Source: Bradyrhizobium arachidis (GTDB taxonomy: Bacteria > Pseudomonadota > Alphaproteobacteria > Rhizobiales > Xanthobacteraceae). Taken from it: 64,000 nt of DNA. The DNA is taken from the NCBI RefSeq assembly GCF_015291705.1, contig NZ_CP030050.1:6076001-6140000 (forward strand). Reading direction: 5' to 3'. This document shows, one piece after another, positions 40,502-48,219 of this stretch. A program made the translations under genes and the position numbers. Within the stretch, counting starts at the first letter, position 1; each line of letters begins with the position of its first letter. The notes beneath the pieces are model-generated. The model was not told the DNA's origin and ran no database searches. It was given only the letters and a program-made list of their open reading frames with translations.

Positions 40502-40851
40502 GACCGTTTCGTACCCAGCCGAAGTACCGTTCGCCGCGCGTACACGGCGCGACGGCACGCTCTCCGCAGAGAAGCGCGGATCAGAATGTGGTTCCTGCTT
40601 CATAGACGCCGCACGCGCGGCGACCACGAAAACAAGACGCACAACATTGTTCGGAGGGTGCGTGCGGGACGTCCCGCATGGAGCGGCCGCAAAGGAAGCC
40701 GCCAGCGCGGCGCGCAAGGATGCGGGCGGTGGGGCCCGCCTATCGGCGAGCACCAGTCCGATCAGGTCCGCTTGGCTGTCTTGCCTGCCGGTCGCCGCGG
40801 CCGCCCATGCGGCCGACGGCGCGAATTAGCCGACCAGAAAAGTCTTGGCCG
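40502..40851. other. Region without a recognisable gene
   Basis: No ORF here has plausible composition. A 7-bp hairpin (CGGCCGC, loop CCAT, GCGGCCG at 40798-40815) lies just downstream of the small coiled-coil ORF and could end its transcript, but it has no T-run on either strand. Confidence 0.4.
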
Positions 40852-41064
40852 TCACACCACGGACAGCAGCTCGCGCAGGCGCGCGATGTCGATCCGGGTT
40901 TCCTCGACCATGCGCATCAGTAGCGCGTTCTCAAGCTTGAGGTTTTCGATGCGGCGAAGTCTGCTGCTTTCGTCTTGCTTCAGACCGAGGCTGTATACGT
41001 TCTCGTTCGACTCTGAACACGCGGACTTTAGGCAAGCCAAATCGATCGCATTTGTCGCGCGCAT
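40852..41064 (-). CDS. Small coiled-coil protein, hypothetical
   Basis: A 70-residue ORF starting at ATG 41064, preceded by GGGGG. The C-terminal half forms a clear heptad pattern (RRIENLKLENALLMRMVEET, then IARLRELL) like a leucine zipper. The N-terminal half has two Cys (ACLKSACSES). There is no signal peptide or membrane helix. The pattern of hydrophobic residues argues for real coding, but the ORF is short and unrecognised. It stands alone between the export lipoprotein and the T2SS genes. Confidence 0.5.
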   Translation of the reverse strand: MRATNAIDLACLKSACSESNENVYSLGLKQDESSRLRRIENLKLENALLMRMVEETRIDIARLRELLSVV

Positions 41065-41442
41065 TTCAACCCCCAAAAACTACAAACACAGACTCGGCTT
41101 TAAACGTCTGCACAAGCAGCAGCCCACTGCCCGCTACGCGATGCCTATTTCCCATCCTTGTAAGAATGTTTCTTATCGTTGCTGTGACCAACATTAAAAA
41201 ATGACTTCAAATTTAAGATGGAAAGCGGCCGTTATGTTGGGCGAAAGGCGGTCATTACGTGGCAAGCGCAACAATCTCGGACGAGTTGGCTTTCGCGTCC
41301 CGGCAGCATTACGCGGCCGTTGGTCGCACCAGCGGCGCAGCTTTCGATGGGCTCCAGCATCGCAATCCTGCATTCGCCTGCGTCGAGCTGTTTCGTGCGC
41401 ATCGCTAAAAGGCGCGGGTCTGCGCGTCAACCCGAGTTTCAC
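41065..41442. promoter_or_regulatory. A/T-rich intergenic stretch with an AACATAACG site
   Basis: About 380 bp. The A/T-rich core at 41160-41220 is followed by an exact AACATAACG on minus (41230-41238). Two overlapping plus-strand ORFs (81 and 92 residues) are Arg/Ser-rich and do not look coding. Confidence 0.4.
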
Positions 41443-42246
41443 CTAGCGAGGCCTCTGCTGTATGCCCGGACTTCCAGGTGGTTGGGGCACCTGTAGTGCG
41501 CGTTGAACGCCAGCGCTCGTCAATGTTTGAAGCGAGCCTGTCGCTTTGATTGCGTTGACGAGAGCCGCTGGCGGCGACGATGCGGCGGACGCTGTCATTG
41601 CCGTTCCCGGAGCGGCCATTGGCGCGGCCGTCCCGGCAAGCATTGGTGCGGATGGCCCTGGCTTGAGATCGGGGGGTGCCAAATCGAGGATCGCATTATC
41701 CAGCCCCTTCGCCAGTTCGACTTGACGGGGGCGGACACTACGCAGCGTCCATCCCCGATGGTCTTCGCCCGCCTTCAGGCGCAGAACTTCCTTGCTTGCG
41801 GAATCGATGAACAGGCCAATCCGTTCGCGCGACCCTGCAACTGTGCCAAGCAAGGAGAGCTCGGGCTTCTCAGGTTCTGGCGGCTTGGGGGGTGGACCGA
41901 CCGGCGCCGCCACGGGCCTGATCATCTCCAGCGGCGGCGCCGGACGCCGCGACGGTGCAAACAATGGCTGATCGCGCGAAGCCGTCAGACGCGCGAGAGG
42001 AATCGCCCATAGCGGATTGCCGCTCGTGATGTGCTCGACCGGAGGCGCAGTCGTAACAGCAATCGCACTCGGCTGCGACGCTGGCGGCGCAGTGCTGGCG
42101 GGTGCCGCCACAACCGGCCTCGGTGCGAACAAATCGCCGCCGCTCTGATCGATGGTCTGGGCATCGACCGTCAGCGGCGCGTTCGTGGCCAGCGCTTCGG
42201 CGTTACCGATCAGCACCAAACCAATCAGCAAGGCCAGAGCGCGCAT
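41443..42246 (-). CDS. T2SS GspC/GspN-like protein lacking a PDZ domain
   Basis: A 267-residue protein with an N-terminal hydrophobic segment (ALALLIGLVLIGNAEALA), a Pro/Ala-rich linker and a homology-region-like domain at about 80-190: LTASRDQPLFAPSRRPAPPL, ELSLLGTVAGSRERIGLFID, and EDHRGWTLRSVRPRQVELAKG. This matches the GspC HR domain that meets the secretin. The C-terminus is Ala/Pro-rich with no PDZ or coiled coil. It is the last gene of the gsp set but is separated from gspM by 171 bp with its own candidate operator. ATG 42246 is supported by GGAGAAAGG; the frame is open to 42324. Confidence 0.75.
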   Translation of the reverse strand: MRALALLIGLVLIGNAEALATNAPLTVDAQTIDQSGGDLFAPRPVVAAPASTAPPASQPSAIAVTTAPPVEHITSGNPLWAIPLARLTASRDQPLFAPSRRPAPPLEMIRPVAAPVGPPPKPPEPEKPELSLLGTVAGSRERIGLFIDSASKEVLRLKAGEDHRGWTLRSVRPRQVELAKGLDNAILDLAPPDLKPGPSAPMLAGTAAPMAAPGTAMTASAASSPPAALVNAIKATGSLQTLTSAGVQRALQVPQPPGSPGIQQRPR

Positions 42247-42310
42247 TTCCGCGCCTTTCTCCAGGGGGAACATGGAGGCGAGCAATAACGTTTGCATCTC
42301 TCGTAATTGT

Positions 42311-42339
42311 GACATTATCATCATAGCGCTAACATAACG
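42311..42339 (+). promoter_or_regulatory. Paired GACATTATC / AACATAACG operator-like sites
   Basis: GACATTATC (42311-42319) and AACATAACG (42331-42339) lie 11 bp apart in the gap between gspM and the GspC/N-like gene. Both elements recur elsewhere in the window, which argues for a shared binding protein. Confidence 0.5.
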
Positions 42340-42417
42340 ATCCGATCAAGCGACATCGAAATGCGACATCCGACAGATAACGAGCGCGCGCCGGGCGTCT
42401 GCTGAGCCCCGCATTGT

Positions 42418-42975
42418 TCATTTCTGGCCCTGCCGCTGTCCGGACACACCAAGCAGCACACGCAGCTTGCCGCCCTGCGTCGACGCCGACGGCGCCTGCA
42501 CGACCAGCTCGTCGACAAACAGAAACGGCATTCCCGCTTCGAGATCATACAGAAGCGGCTGGAGCTGGGCGGGATCGATCTCAAAGTTCGAGGTCGCCGT
42601 AATGAAGCCTGCCTTGGATTTCGAGCCCTGAACATCGACCTGGGACGACAGCGTGTTGCCGTTCACCCGCTTCGTCGCCGTCACGAGGCGTTGCAGCAGC
42701 GCGGCGCCGGCAAGCGAGGCGGTCCCGCCCTCGATGAATGGCGAGCCCGGCGGGACACTGACGGCAGCCTGCGCCGCCGGGGCACGTCCCGGACCGCGCG
42801 CGTCCAGGCGCTCGAGGATTTCCAGGGCGGCCCCTGCCGCTCCACGTCGCTCCAGGACGTCGAGCGTCGTGCTGATCGTGATGAACAGGAACATCACGAT
42901 CAGGGCGACGTAGGCGGCCGCCGCCGCGATCGGAAATCGTACGAGAAGGGATTCAACCCGCGGCATGCTGATCAT
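42418..42975 (-). CDS. gspM: T2SS inner-membrane protein GspM
   Basis: A 185-residue protein with one N-terminal helix (FPIAAAAAYVALIVMFLFIT) and a periplasmic domain of the short GspM class (SPFIEGGTASLAGAALLQRL, FEIDPAQLQPLLYDLEAGMP, FLFVDELVVQA). It assembles with GspL and GspE at the inner-membrane platform. Its start overlaps the gspL stop by 4 bp, continuing the coupled run. Confidence 0.9.
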   Translation of the reverse strand: MISMPRVESLLVRFPIAAAAAYVALIVMFLFITISTTLDVLERRGAAGAALEILERLDARGPGRAPAAQAAVSVPPGSPFIEGGTASLAGAALLQRLVTATKRVNGNTLSSQVDVQGSKSKAGFITATSNFEIDPAQLQPLLYDLEAGMPFLFVDELVVQAPSASTQGGKLRVLLGVSGQRQGQK

Positions 42976-44045
42976 GTACCGGACCCGAAATAAGGCTTGA
43001 GCTTGGCTTCGATGTGAAAACGCTCGCCAGACTCGTTGGTGGCGTGCGTCGTCGGCGCGAAGAAACCCGCGCTGGAAAAGTGTGGTGACTGCTCCAGGAT
43101 CGAAATCAGCGATGGCGCGTCGCGGGTGACGCCAACGATCTGCAGTTTGTCGCCCTCGATCCGGACCTCGGTCGCGTAAGTATCCTGAGGCAACAGCGCC
43201 GACAGCGCTTCGATGACGAGCACGCTGGAGGGCGAGCCCTGCTTGCGCCGGATCAACAGGTCGAGCGGGCTGCCGCCCGAGCCGGCCTGATTGCCGCGCA
43301 TCACCGCGCGCCGTTCCGCGATCCGCTGCTGGGTTCGCTGCTGCTGCGCGTCGTAGGAGTCGGCGACGAAACCGCCGAACCCGAGCGACAGCATCGCCAG
43401 CAGAGCAGTCGCTGCGAGACCTGCGACCAGGGCGGTGCGGACCCGGCGATTTTCCGCCTGCTTGCCGCTCCGCTGATCGAGGACCGTAATCCGGCCGTGC
43501 TCGGGTGTCCCGGTCACGATCTCGACGCCTGCTGCTCCCAGGTCGGAGAATGCCTGCACGAGAGACGAGGCCGCGGCGCGTCCGGTGGCCACCACCGTCG
43601 TTTCGATGCGGTCGCCGGCAATGCCTTGAGGGGGCGTCCAGTGGAAGAGCGCCTCGCTGGGGGCCCAGGGCGTGATGCGATCAATCTGAGCACGAATGAT
43701 GCCGTCGAGGAACTCGGCGGCGCGGCTCGGCAGCTCGATGGGGCGGAAAACAAAGCGGGACGGCTGCAGCCGCAACTCGACCACGCCCCCCCGCACCGCG
43801 GCCGCCCATTGCGGCGAAAGCGGACCGCTGACGGTGCCATCGCTGACGTCGACGCGGCAGGGGGAGAGATCGCCGTCTGCAACCTTCGTTCTCGGCGCAA
43901 GACGCATGGAGAAGGCGCCGGACTCGTCCTCGGCGACTTCGATCCGGCGAACCGGTTTCACATTGACGAGCCGCGCGCTTACGACAGCGGCAACAGAGTC
44001 GATCCATAACGACAACGCTGCCGTGATTTCACTGACGACGCTCAT
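42972..44045 (-). CDS. gspL: T2SS platform protein GspL
   Basis: A 357-residue protein from ATG 44045. The cytoplasmic part (to about 195) has LQPSRFVFRPIELPSRAAEF and IDRITPWAPSEALFHW, typical of GspL/PilM-like fused proteins. One membrane helix follows at about 202-225 (ALVAGLAATALLAMLSLGFG), then a PilN-like periplasmic domain (SVLVIEALSALLPQDTYATE, ILEQSPHFSSAGFFAPTT). The same frame stays open to 45413, but that upstream part is antiphase of gspK and gspJ and is not protein. It overlaps gspK and gspM by 4 bp each. Confidence 0.9.
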   Translation of the reverse strand: MSVVSEITAALSLWIDSVAAVVSARLVNVKPVRRIEVAEDESGAFSMRLAPRTKVADGDLSPCRVDVSDGTVSGPLSPQWAAAVRGGVVELRLQPSRFVFRPIELPSRAAEFLDGIIRAQIDRITPWAPSEALFHWTPPQGIAGDRIETTVVATGRAAASSLVQAFSDLGAAGVEIVTGTPEHGRITVLDQRSGKQAENRRVRTALVAGLAATALLAMLSLGFGGFVADSYDAQQQRTQQRIAERRAVMRGNQAGSGGSPLDLLIRRKQGSPSSVLVIEALSALLPQDTYATEVRIEGDKLQIVGVTRDAPSLISILEQSPHFSSAGFFAPTTHATNESGERFHIEAKLKPYFGSGT

Positions 44046-44971
44046 CTCTGCGCCCCTCCTGTCGACGGGTCGATCTCGTCTCGCCATGTGAACACCCGGT
44101 AGGCGCTCTTCGTGCCTCGATCGGGAAGCATGATGACCCCTTCCGACCTGCTGTCCCGGCCGTCGGGAAGAATGATGCGCATGCGAATGCGGTAGGCATT
44201 GCCTACCGCCACCGTGGCGCCGGCCACCCTGCCGCCGAGAATACCCAGGACGAAATCCGGATCGTTCGAAGACAAGGAGTCGCGCTGATTGAGGAATGCA
44301 TCGGCCTTCGCGGAGGTCATGTCGGGAAGCGCGGCGAGGACTTCCGGAGCGGCCTCCAGGACGTTGATGCCGGCCATGCCGCTGTACAATGTCAGGTACG
44401 GCCGCGCGCGCTCCACCAGCTCCGGAGGCATTCCCATGACGAGCGAGAGCTCGTCGATATTGCTGAAGGCTGCGTGGCGCGGCCGGTACTTCAAGCCGGC
44501 AGCGGCGTAGCGGGAGTCCTCTTCGTCCTGGAAATTTTGCCTTGGCGGATTCCGCCACGCCGCCACCCGATCGGCAAGCTGGCCGGCCGCGTCCGACCCG
44601 ACGCCGAGGGCTGCAAACAGGCCCGCGATAAAGGATCGAGGCGCCATGTTCAGATTGATGCGCGCCGCCTCCGACTGGTACTCGACCGCTACCCTTGCGT
44701 TCGCGAGCCGGAAGGTGAAGCTGCCCCGAGATGGGCGTGCCTCCGGCGCGACACCGGAGAGCTGGTACGCAGCCAGCTCGACGCCTCCCGTCGATATCAT
44801 TTGCAGCTGCGTGGCTGCATCGAACGCGCTGAGCGCGATCGCCGATTGCGTCATGTACAGCGAGCCCACCAGAATCAACCCGGCCAGGGCGGCGAGCAGC
44901 CAGAGCGTCGCCACCACGATGAAACCGCGCTCGCTCATCCTCAAGCCGACCTTTGAACGGTTCATGGTCAC
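44042..44971 (-). CDS. gspK: T2SS minor pseudopilin GspK
   Basis: 309 residues. The prepilin leader ends at SERG|FIVVATLWLLAALAGLIL, lacking the usual Glu at +5 as expected for GspK. The long globular domain contains ARINLNMAPRSFIAGLFAALG and FSNIDELSLVMGMPPEL (SAM-like insert), then LTLYSGMAGINVLEAAPEVL. It forms the pseudopilus tip with GspI and GspJ. Coupled by 4-bp overlaps to gspJ and gspL. Confidence 0.93.
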   Translation of the reverse strand: MTMNRSKVGLRMSERGFIVVATLWLLAALAGLILVGSLYMTQSAIALSAFDAATQLQMISTGGVELAAYQLSGVAPEARPSRGSFTFRLANARVAVEYQSEAARINLNMAPRSFIAGLFAALGVGSDAAGQLADRVAAWRNPPRQNFQDEEDSRYAAAGLKYRPRHAAFSNIDELSLVMGMPPELVERARPYLTLYSGMAGINVLEAAPEVLAALPDMTSAKADAFLNQRDSLSSNDPDFVLGILGGRVAGATVAVGNAYRIRMRIILPDGRDSRSEGVIMLPDRGTKSAYRVFTWRDEIDPSTGGAQR

Positions 44972-45672
44972 CTGACCCCGATGGCGTTGTTATTTGCCGC
45001 CTGGCTATCGCCAGGGCGAGCATCACTGACCGGCTCCGACTGAGGTGCCGCCGTGTTGGCGCGGACGCGCGTTGCGGTCGAAAGCACGATCGCTCCTTCG
45101 GCGTCATGAAGGTCGAAACGCACCGTCGTCGGCAGGCCTGCCCAGGCAGGCCAATTGGCGAACCAGTCACCACGAGGGCCGGCGTAGGCGAAGGTGATAC
45201 GAAGCGGCGCGCGCAGCAACACGACGGGGTCCCTGAACGGTATCGGATCGACCGCAGGATCACCGCTCGGCAGCAAGACGAAGGGCGCTTGGGCCCGCAC
45301 CAGCGCCCGCCCGGTGCGATCGGCCGTCTCGGCAATGCGCACGATCTCCAGGCCCGGACGGTTGTTCGGGCCAAGCGCCGAGCGCACGAACACGATCGAG
45401 GACTCATCGCCACGGAACAAGGCAGCGGTGCTGTCCCGGTTCGGCGTCACAAACTCGGCCGCAGACAGGTCCGCGGCCAGGCGATCGAGGGCGATCGTGA
45501 CCTGCTCATTGCGCTGAGTCTGGAGCAGGCCACGATTCCAGGGTGGCAACCATCCTCCTGTCACGCTTGCCAGCACGCCGAGAACCAGCCCCATCAGCGC
45601 CAGGGCGACGAGAGCCTCGAACATGGTGAAGCCCGCATTCGACCTCCACATCCGAACGAGCGACGGGCTCAT
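44968..45672 (-). CDS. gspJ: T2SS minor pseudopilin GspJ
   Basis: 234 residues with the prepilin N-terminus NAG|FTMFEALVALALMGLVLG (Glu5 present) and a GspJ-type globular part (VTIALDRLAADLSAAEFVTP, SSIVFVRSALGPNN, RVRANTAAPQSE). It is a pseudopilus tip component with GspI and GspK. The C-terminal ~25 residues are polar and probably disordered. Confidence 0.92.
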   Translation of the reverse strand: MSPSLVRMWRSNAGFTMFEALVALALMGLVLGVLASVTGGWLPPWNRGLLQTQRNEQVTIALDRLAADLSAAEFVTPNRDSTAALFRGDESSIVFVRSALGPNNRPGLEIVRIAETADRTGRALVRAQAPFVLLPSGDPAVDPIPFRDPVVLLRAPLRITFAYAGPRGDWFANWPAWAGLPTTVRFDLHDAEGAIVLSTATRVRANTAAPQSEPVSDARPGDSQAANNNAIGVR

Positions 45673-46076
45673 TGGCGCCCGTCCCGATATTGCAGGCGCA
45701 CGGTCTCGAGCGCGACGATCGCCCCGGTTGGCGATTGCACGCGCAACTCGACTCGCTGCGGAACAAACGGCGAGTCCGGAATCGCCGTGTCCGCATCCAC
45801 GAACGGCGATATCCGCATCTGCCAGCGATAGCCGGCTTCCCGGCCCGCCAGTTCAGTCGGAAGCGGTTGGCCCTCCTGCGGCAGACGGGACGCGATCAGA
45901 CGCGCCGTCTGCATCAGCGCGGTGTGCTGCTCGAGCTGCTGCGCGCCGCGTACGTTCCGGGCCACCAGCGAGCCGATTGCCGCCAGCACGATGGACAGCA
46001 TCGCGAGCGCAACCACCGCCTCGATCATCGTGAAGCCGGCCTCACTGTGCCGCCTGGACGACATCCTGCGCGACAA
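45669..46076 (-). CDS. gspI: T2SS minor pseudopilin GspI
   Basis: 135 residues. Prepilin leader EAG|FTMIEAVVALAMLSIVLAA with Glu5, followed by RNVRGAQQLEQHTALMQTAR and a short beta domain (YRWQMRISPF, VELRVQSPTGAIV). It initiates the tip complex. It overlaps gspH by 35 bp and gspJ by 4 bp; ATG 46064 would reduce the gspH overlap. Confidence 0.92.
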   Translation of the reverse strand: MSRRMSSRRHSEAGFTMIEAVVALAMLSIVLAAIGSLVARNVRGAQQLEQHTALMQTARLIASRLPQEGQPLPTELAGREAGYRWQMRISPFVDADTAIPDSPFVPQRVELRVQSPTGAIVALETVRLQYRDGRQ

Positions 46077-46566
46077 TGTCCACCCCTCCCGTCAACCAGT
46101 TCACCCGCACGTCGAACCCGCTGCCGAACCGCGTCAGCCGTATGACTCCGCCGCAAGACATTCCGCTCGGCAGAAACGTAATGGCCGAGGCAACCTCCCG
46201 ACCATTGCAGCGCTGCGGCAGCAGCGCATCGAACACGACGTCGTCCGGCACCTTGACAAATCCCGCACGCGAGCCGGCCCGAACGGTTCGCCCGGGCGCA
46301 TCGACCACGGCGCGGACCGAAAGCCGGCGTCCCATCGCCGCATTGCGGTCGGCCTTCAGCAACGTTGCGATCTGGATCGCGTAAGCTTCCAGCTTGGGAC
46401 GCGACGTGGCCAGCGGCATTCGCGGAAGCGAGATCGCGACGAGCAGCGCCGTGATCGCGAGAACGCAAACCATCTCGAGCAGGGTGAACCCCGCTTCCCC
46501 GCTGTCGAAGCTACTTCGCCGCCGAGGAGATATCTCCAGCGGTTCCCGTCCCGCCTTCCTGGCCAT
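46042..46566 (-). CDS. gspH: T2SS minor pseudopilin GspH
   Basis: 174 residues from ATG 46566, with the leader ending GEAG|FTLLEMVCVLAITALLVA (Glu5). The globular part has a GspH/FimT layout (KLEAYAIQIATLLKADRNAA, RVNWLTGGVDIV) and two Cys (LPQRCNGRE and GMSCGGVIRL). Starts at 46623 and 46677 are also possible, because no ribosome-binding site is decisive. All starts overlap gspG, which is unusual here and makes the leader long. Confidence 0.85.
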   Translation of the reverse strand: MARKAGREPLEISPRRRSSFDSGEAGFTLLEMVCVLAITALLVAISLPRMPLATSRPKLEAYAIQIATLLKADRNAAMGRRLSVRAVVDAPGRTVRAGSRAGFVKVPDDVVFDALLPQRCNGREVASAITFLPSGMSCGGVIRLTRFGSGFDVRVNWLTGGVDIVAQDVVQAAQ

Positions 46567-46981
46567 CCGAGCCGAGCGAACGAATTTCGTAAGGGTCCCT
46601 CTCGGCGGGTTGCTTGTAGACATAAGGGTTGCCCCATGGATCATTGGGAACGCTGCCGCCCTTGACGTAAGGTCCATTCCAGGACGCCACGCCGCTCACC
46701 GGATGCGCGAGCGCGCCCAGCCCTTCCGAGCTGGTCGGGAAGCGGCCGGCGTCGAGGTAGAACAGGTCGAGTGCGCTGCTGAAACTCTGGATCTGGATCT
46801 TGGCCGCCTTGACGCGTGACTCGCTGAGATAGTTGAGCACCCGCGGGCCGACCAGCGCCATGATCATGCCGATGATGGTGATGACGACCAGCATCTCGAC
46901 CAGCGTAAAGCCCTCCTCACCGCGACGGCGCCGACGCCGCCCCGGCGAAGCGAACAGGCCCCTCAGCGAAAAGCCGATCAT
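46511..46981 (-). CDS. gspG: T2SS major pseudopilin GspG
   Basis: 156 residues from ATG 46981, preceded by GGGAGGAGG; a GTG/ATG further upstream is less likely. The prepilin leader ends RRGEEG|FTLVEMLVVITIIGMIMALV. The pilin domain has LDLFYLDAGRFPTSSEGLGAL, GPYVKGGSVPNDPWGNPYVY and LGSDGQEGGTG, the family calcium-binding loop. It polymerises into the pseudopilus. Confidence 0.95.
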   Translation of the reverse strand: MIGFSLRGLFASPGRRRRRRGEEGFTLVEMLVVITIIGMIMALVGPRVLNYLSESRVKAAKIQIQSFSSALDLFYLDAGRFPTSSEGLGALAHPVSGVASWNGPYVKGGSVPNDPWGNPYVYKQPAERDPYEIRSLGSDGQEGGTGTAGDISSAAK

Positions 46982-46997
46982 GCGCCTCCTCCCCTGC

Positions 46998-48215
46998 TCA
47001 TCCGACAACTTGAGTGACCGACAGCAGCGCCGTCATGACCGACACGATCAATCCGCCGACGACGACGCTGATCAGGACGATCGCCGCCGGGCCGATGATG
47101 GCGACGACGCGATCGAGCTGCCGCTGCAGCTTCTCTTCGTAGAATTCCGCGACGCGGCCCGACAGCGTCGGCAGCTGGCCGGTCTCCTCACCAAGCCGCA
47201 GCATGCGCACCGCGACCGGTGGCAGCACGGCCGAGGCGGCCAGGGCATCGGCGAGCCTGCCGCCGTGACGGACGCGGTCGGCCATCGCCGCCCATGCCGG
47301 GACGTCGCCGGTTGCTGTCATGATGTCGACCAGGATGCGAAGCGTTGCCGTCAGCGTCACGCCGCTGCCGAGCAAAATGCCGAGATTGCGCGAGAACAAC
47401 GTGGCCCGATGAAACTCCACGACGGTCGAGATGACCGGCAGCCGCGCCAGCTGGGTCACGACGCGGGCACGGACGGCGGGCCTCCGCCACGCCAGCCATC
47501 CGCCGATGACGGCAATGCCGACCACCGCGCCAACCTCGAACCCATGGCCGCGCAAAATGTCGGAAAGCGCAAGGAAGACCTCGATCACGGGATCGGTCTT
47601 TGCGTTGAAGTCGCGCAGCACCGCGGAGAACTGCGGTAGCACGAAAGTGACGAAGAAGATCAGCACGCCGCCGGCCGCGAGCAGCACGAACGCGGGATAT
47701 TGCAAGGCTCCCGTCACCTTGCGGCGCAGGGCCTCGGCGCGCGTGCGCTCGGCCCCGAGCGTCTCCAGGATGTGGTCGAGCCCGCCGGACATCTCGCCGA
47801 CCCTGACCAACGCGACATACATCGCCGGAAACAGCACCGGCTCGCGCGCGAGCGCTTCCGCAAAGCTCTCGCCGGAGAGGATGGAGTTCTTGATGTTATT
47901 GATGACCGGACGCAGCCGGCCGACATCCATGTCGTTGGCGAGCAATTCGAGGGCGTCGTTGAGACGCGCGCCCGCCTTCAACAGCAACGCGAGGTCACGG
48001 GTGAAGATGGTGACGTCCGCAGGTCCCGGCTTCGACAGTGACAGCGAGGCCAGCGACAGCGACCATCCCTTTGTTTCCTCCTCAGGGCCGGCATCGATCG
48101 CGACCAGACCGAGATATTCGATGCGCTGCGCGACCTCGGCGAGATCAGCCGCGGAGATCGAGCCGGAAACGACCTCGCCCTTCTGGGTCAATGCGCGATA
48201 GCGGAAGTTCGGCAT
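46998..48215 (-). CDS. gspF: T2SS inner-membrane platform protein GspF
   Basis: 405 residues matching GspF/PilC. It has two T2SSF domains (FTRDLALLLKAGARLNDALE at about 70-190, and FSRNLGILLGSGVTLTATLR at about 270-390) and three membrane helices (FVLLAAGGVLIFFVTFVLPQ, VGAVVGIAVIGGWLAW, AAIVLISVVVGGLIVSVMTA). It anchors the GspE ATPase and the growing pseudopilus. It starts 4 bp after gspE. Confidence 0.95.
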   Translation of the reverse strand: MPNFRYRALTQKGEVVSGSISAADLAEVAQRIEYLGLVAIDAGPEEETKGWSLSLASLSLSKPGPADVTIFTRDLALLLKAGARLNDALELLANDMDVGRLRPVINNIKNSILSGESFAEALAREPVLFPAMYVALVRVGEMSGGLDHILETLGAERTRAEALRRKVTGALQYPAFVLLAAGGVLIFFVTFVLPQFSAVLRDFNAKTDPVIEVFLALSDILRGHGFEVGAVVGIAVIGGWLAWRRPAVRARVVTQLARLPVISTVVEFHRATLFSRNLGILLGSGVTLTATLRILVDIMTATGDVPAWAAMADRVRHGGRLADALAASAVLPPVAVRMLRLGEETGQLPTLSGRVAEFYEEKLQRQLDRVVAIIGPAAIVLISVVVGGLIVSVMTALLSVTQVVG

Positions 48216-48219
48216 CTCG

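Noticed and set aside
41201..41496. Two overlapping plus-strand ORFs (81 and 92 residues)
   Set aside because: Arg/Ser-rich, no ribosome-binding site, no domain pattern; intergenic control DNA is more likely.
42972..45413. 813-residue minus-strand ORF read as one protein
   Set aside because: Only the part from ATG 44045 is GspL. The upstream portion is the out-of-phase reading of gspK and gspJ.
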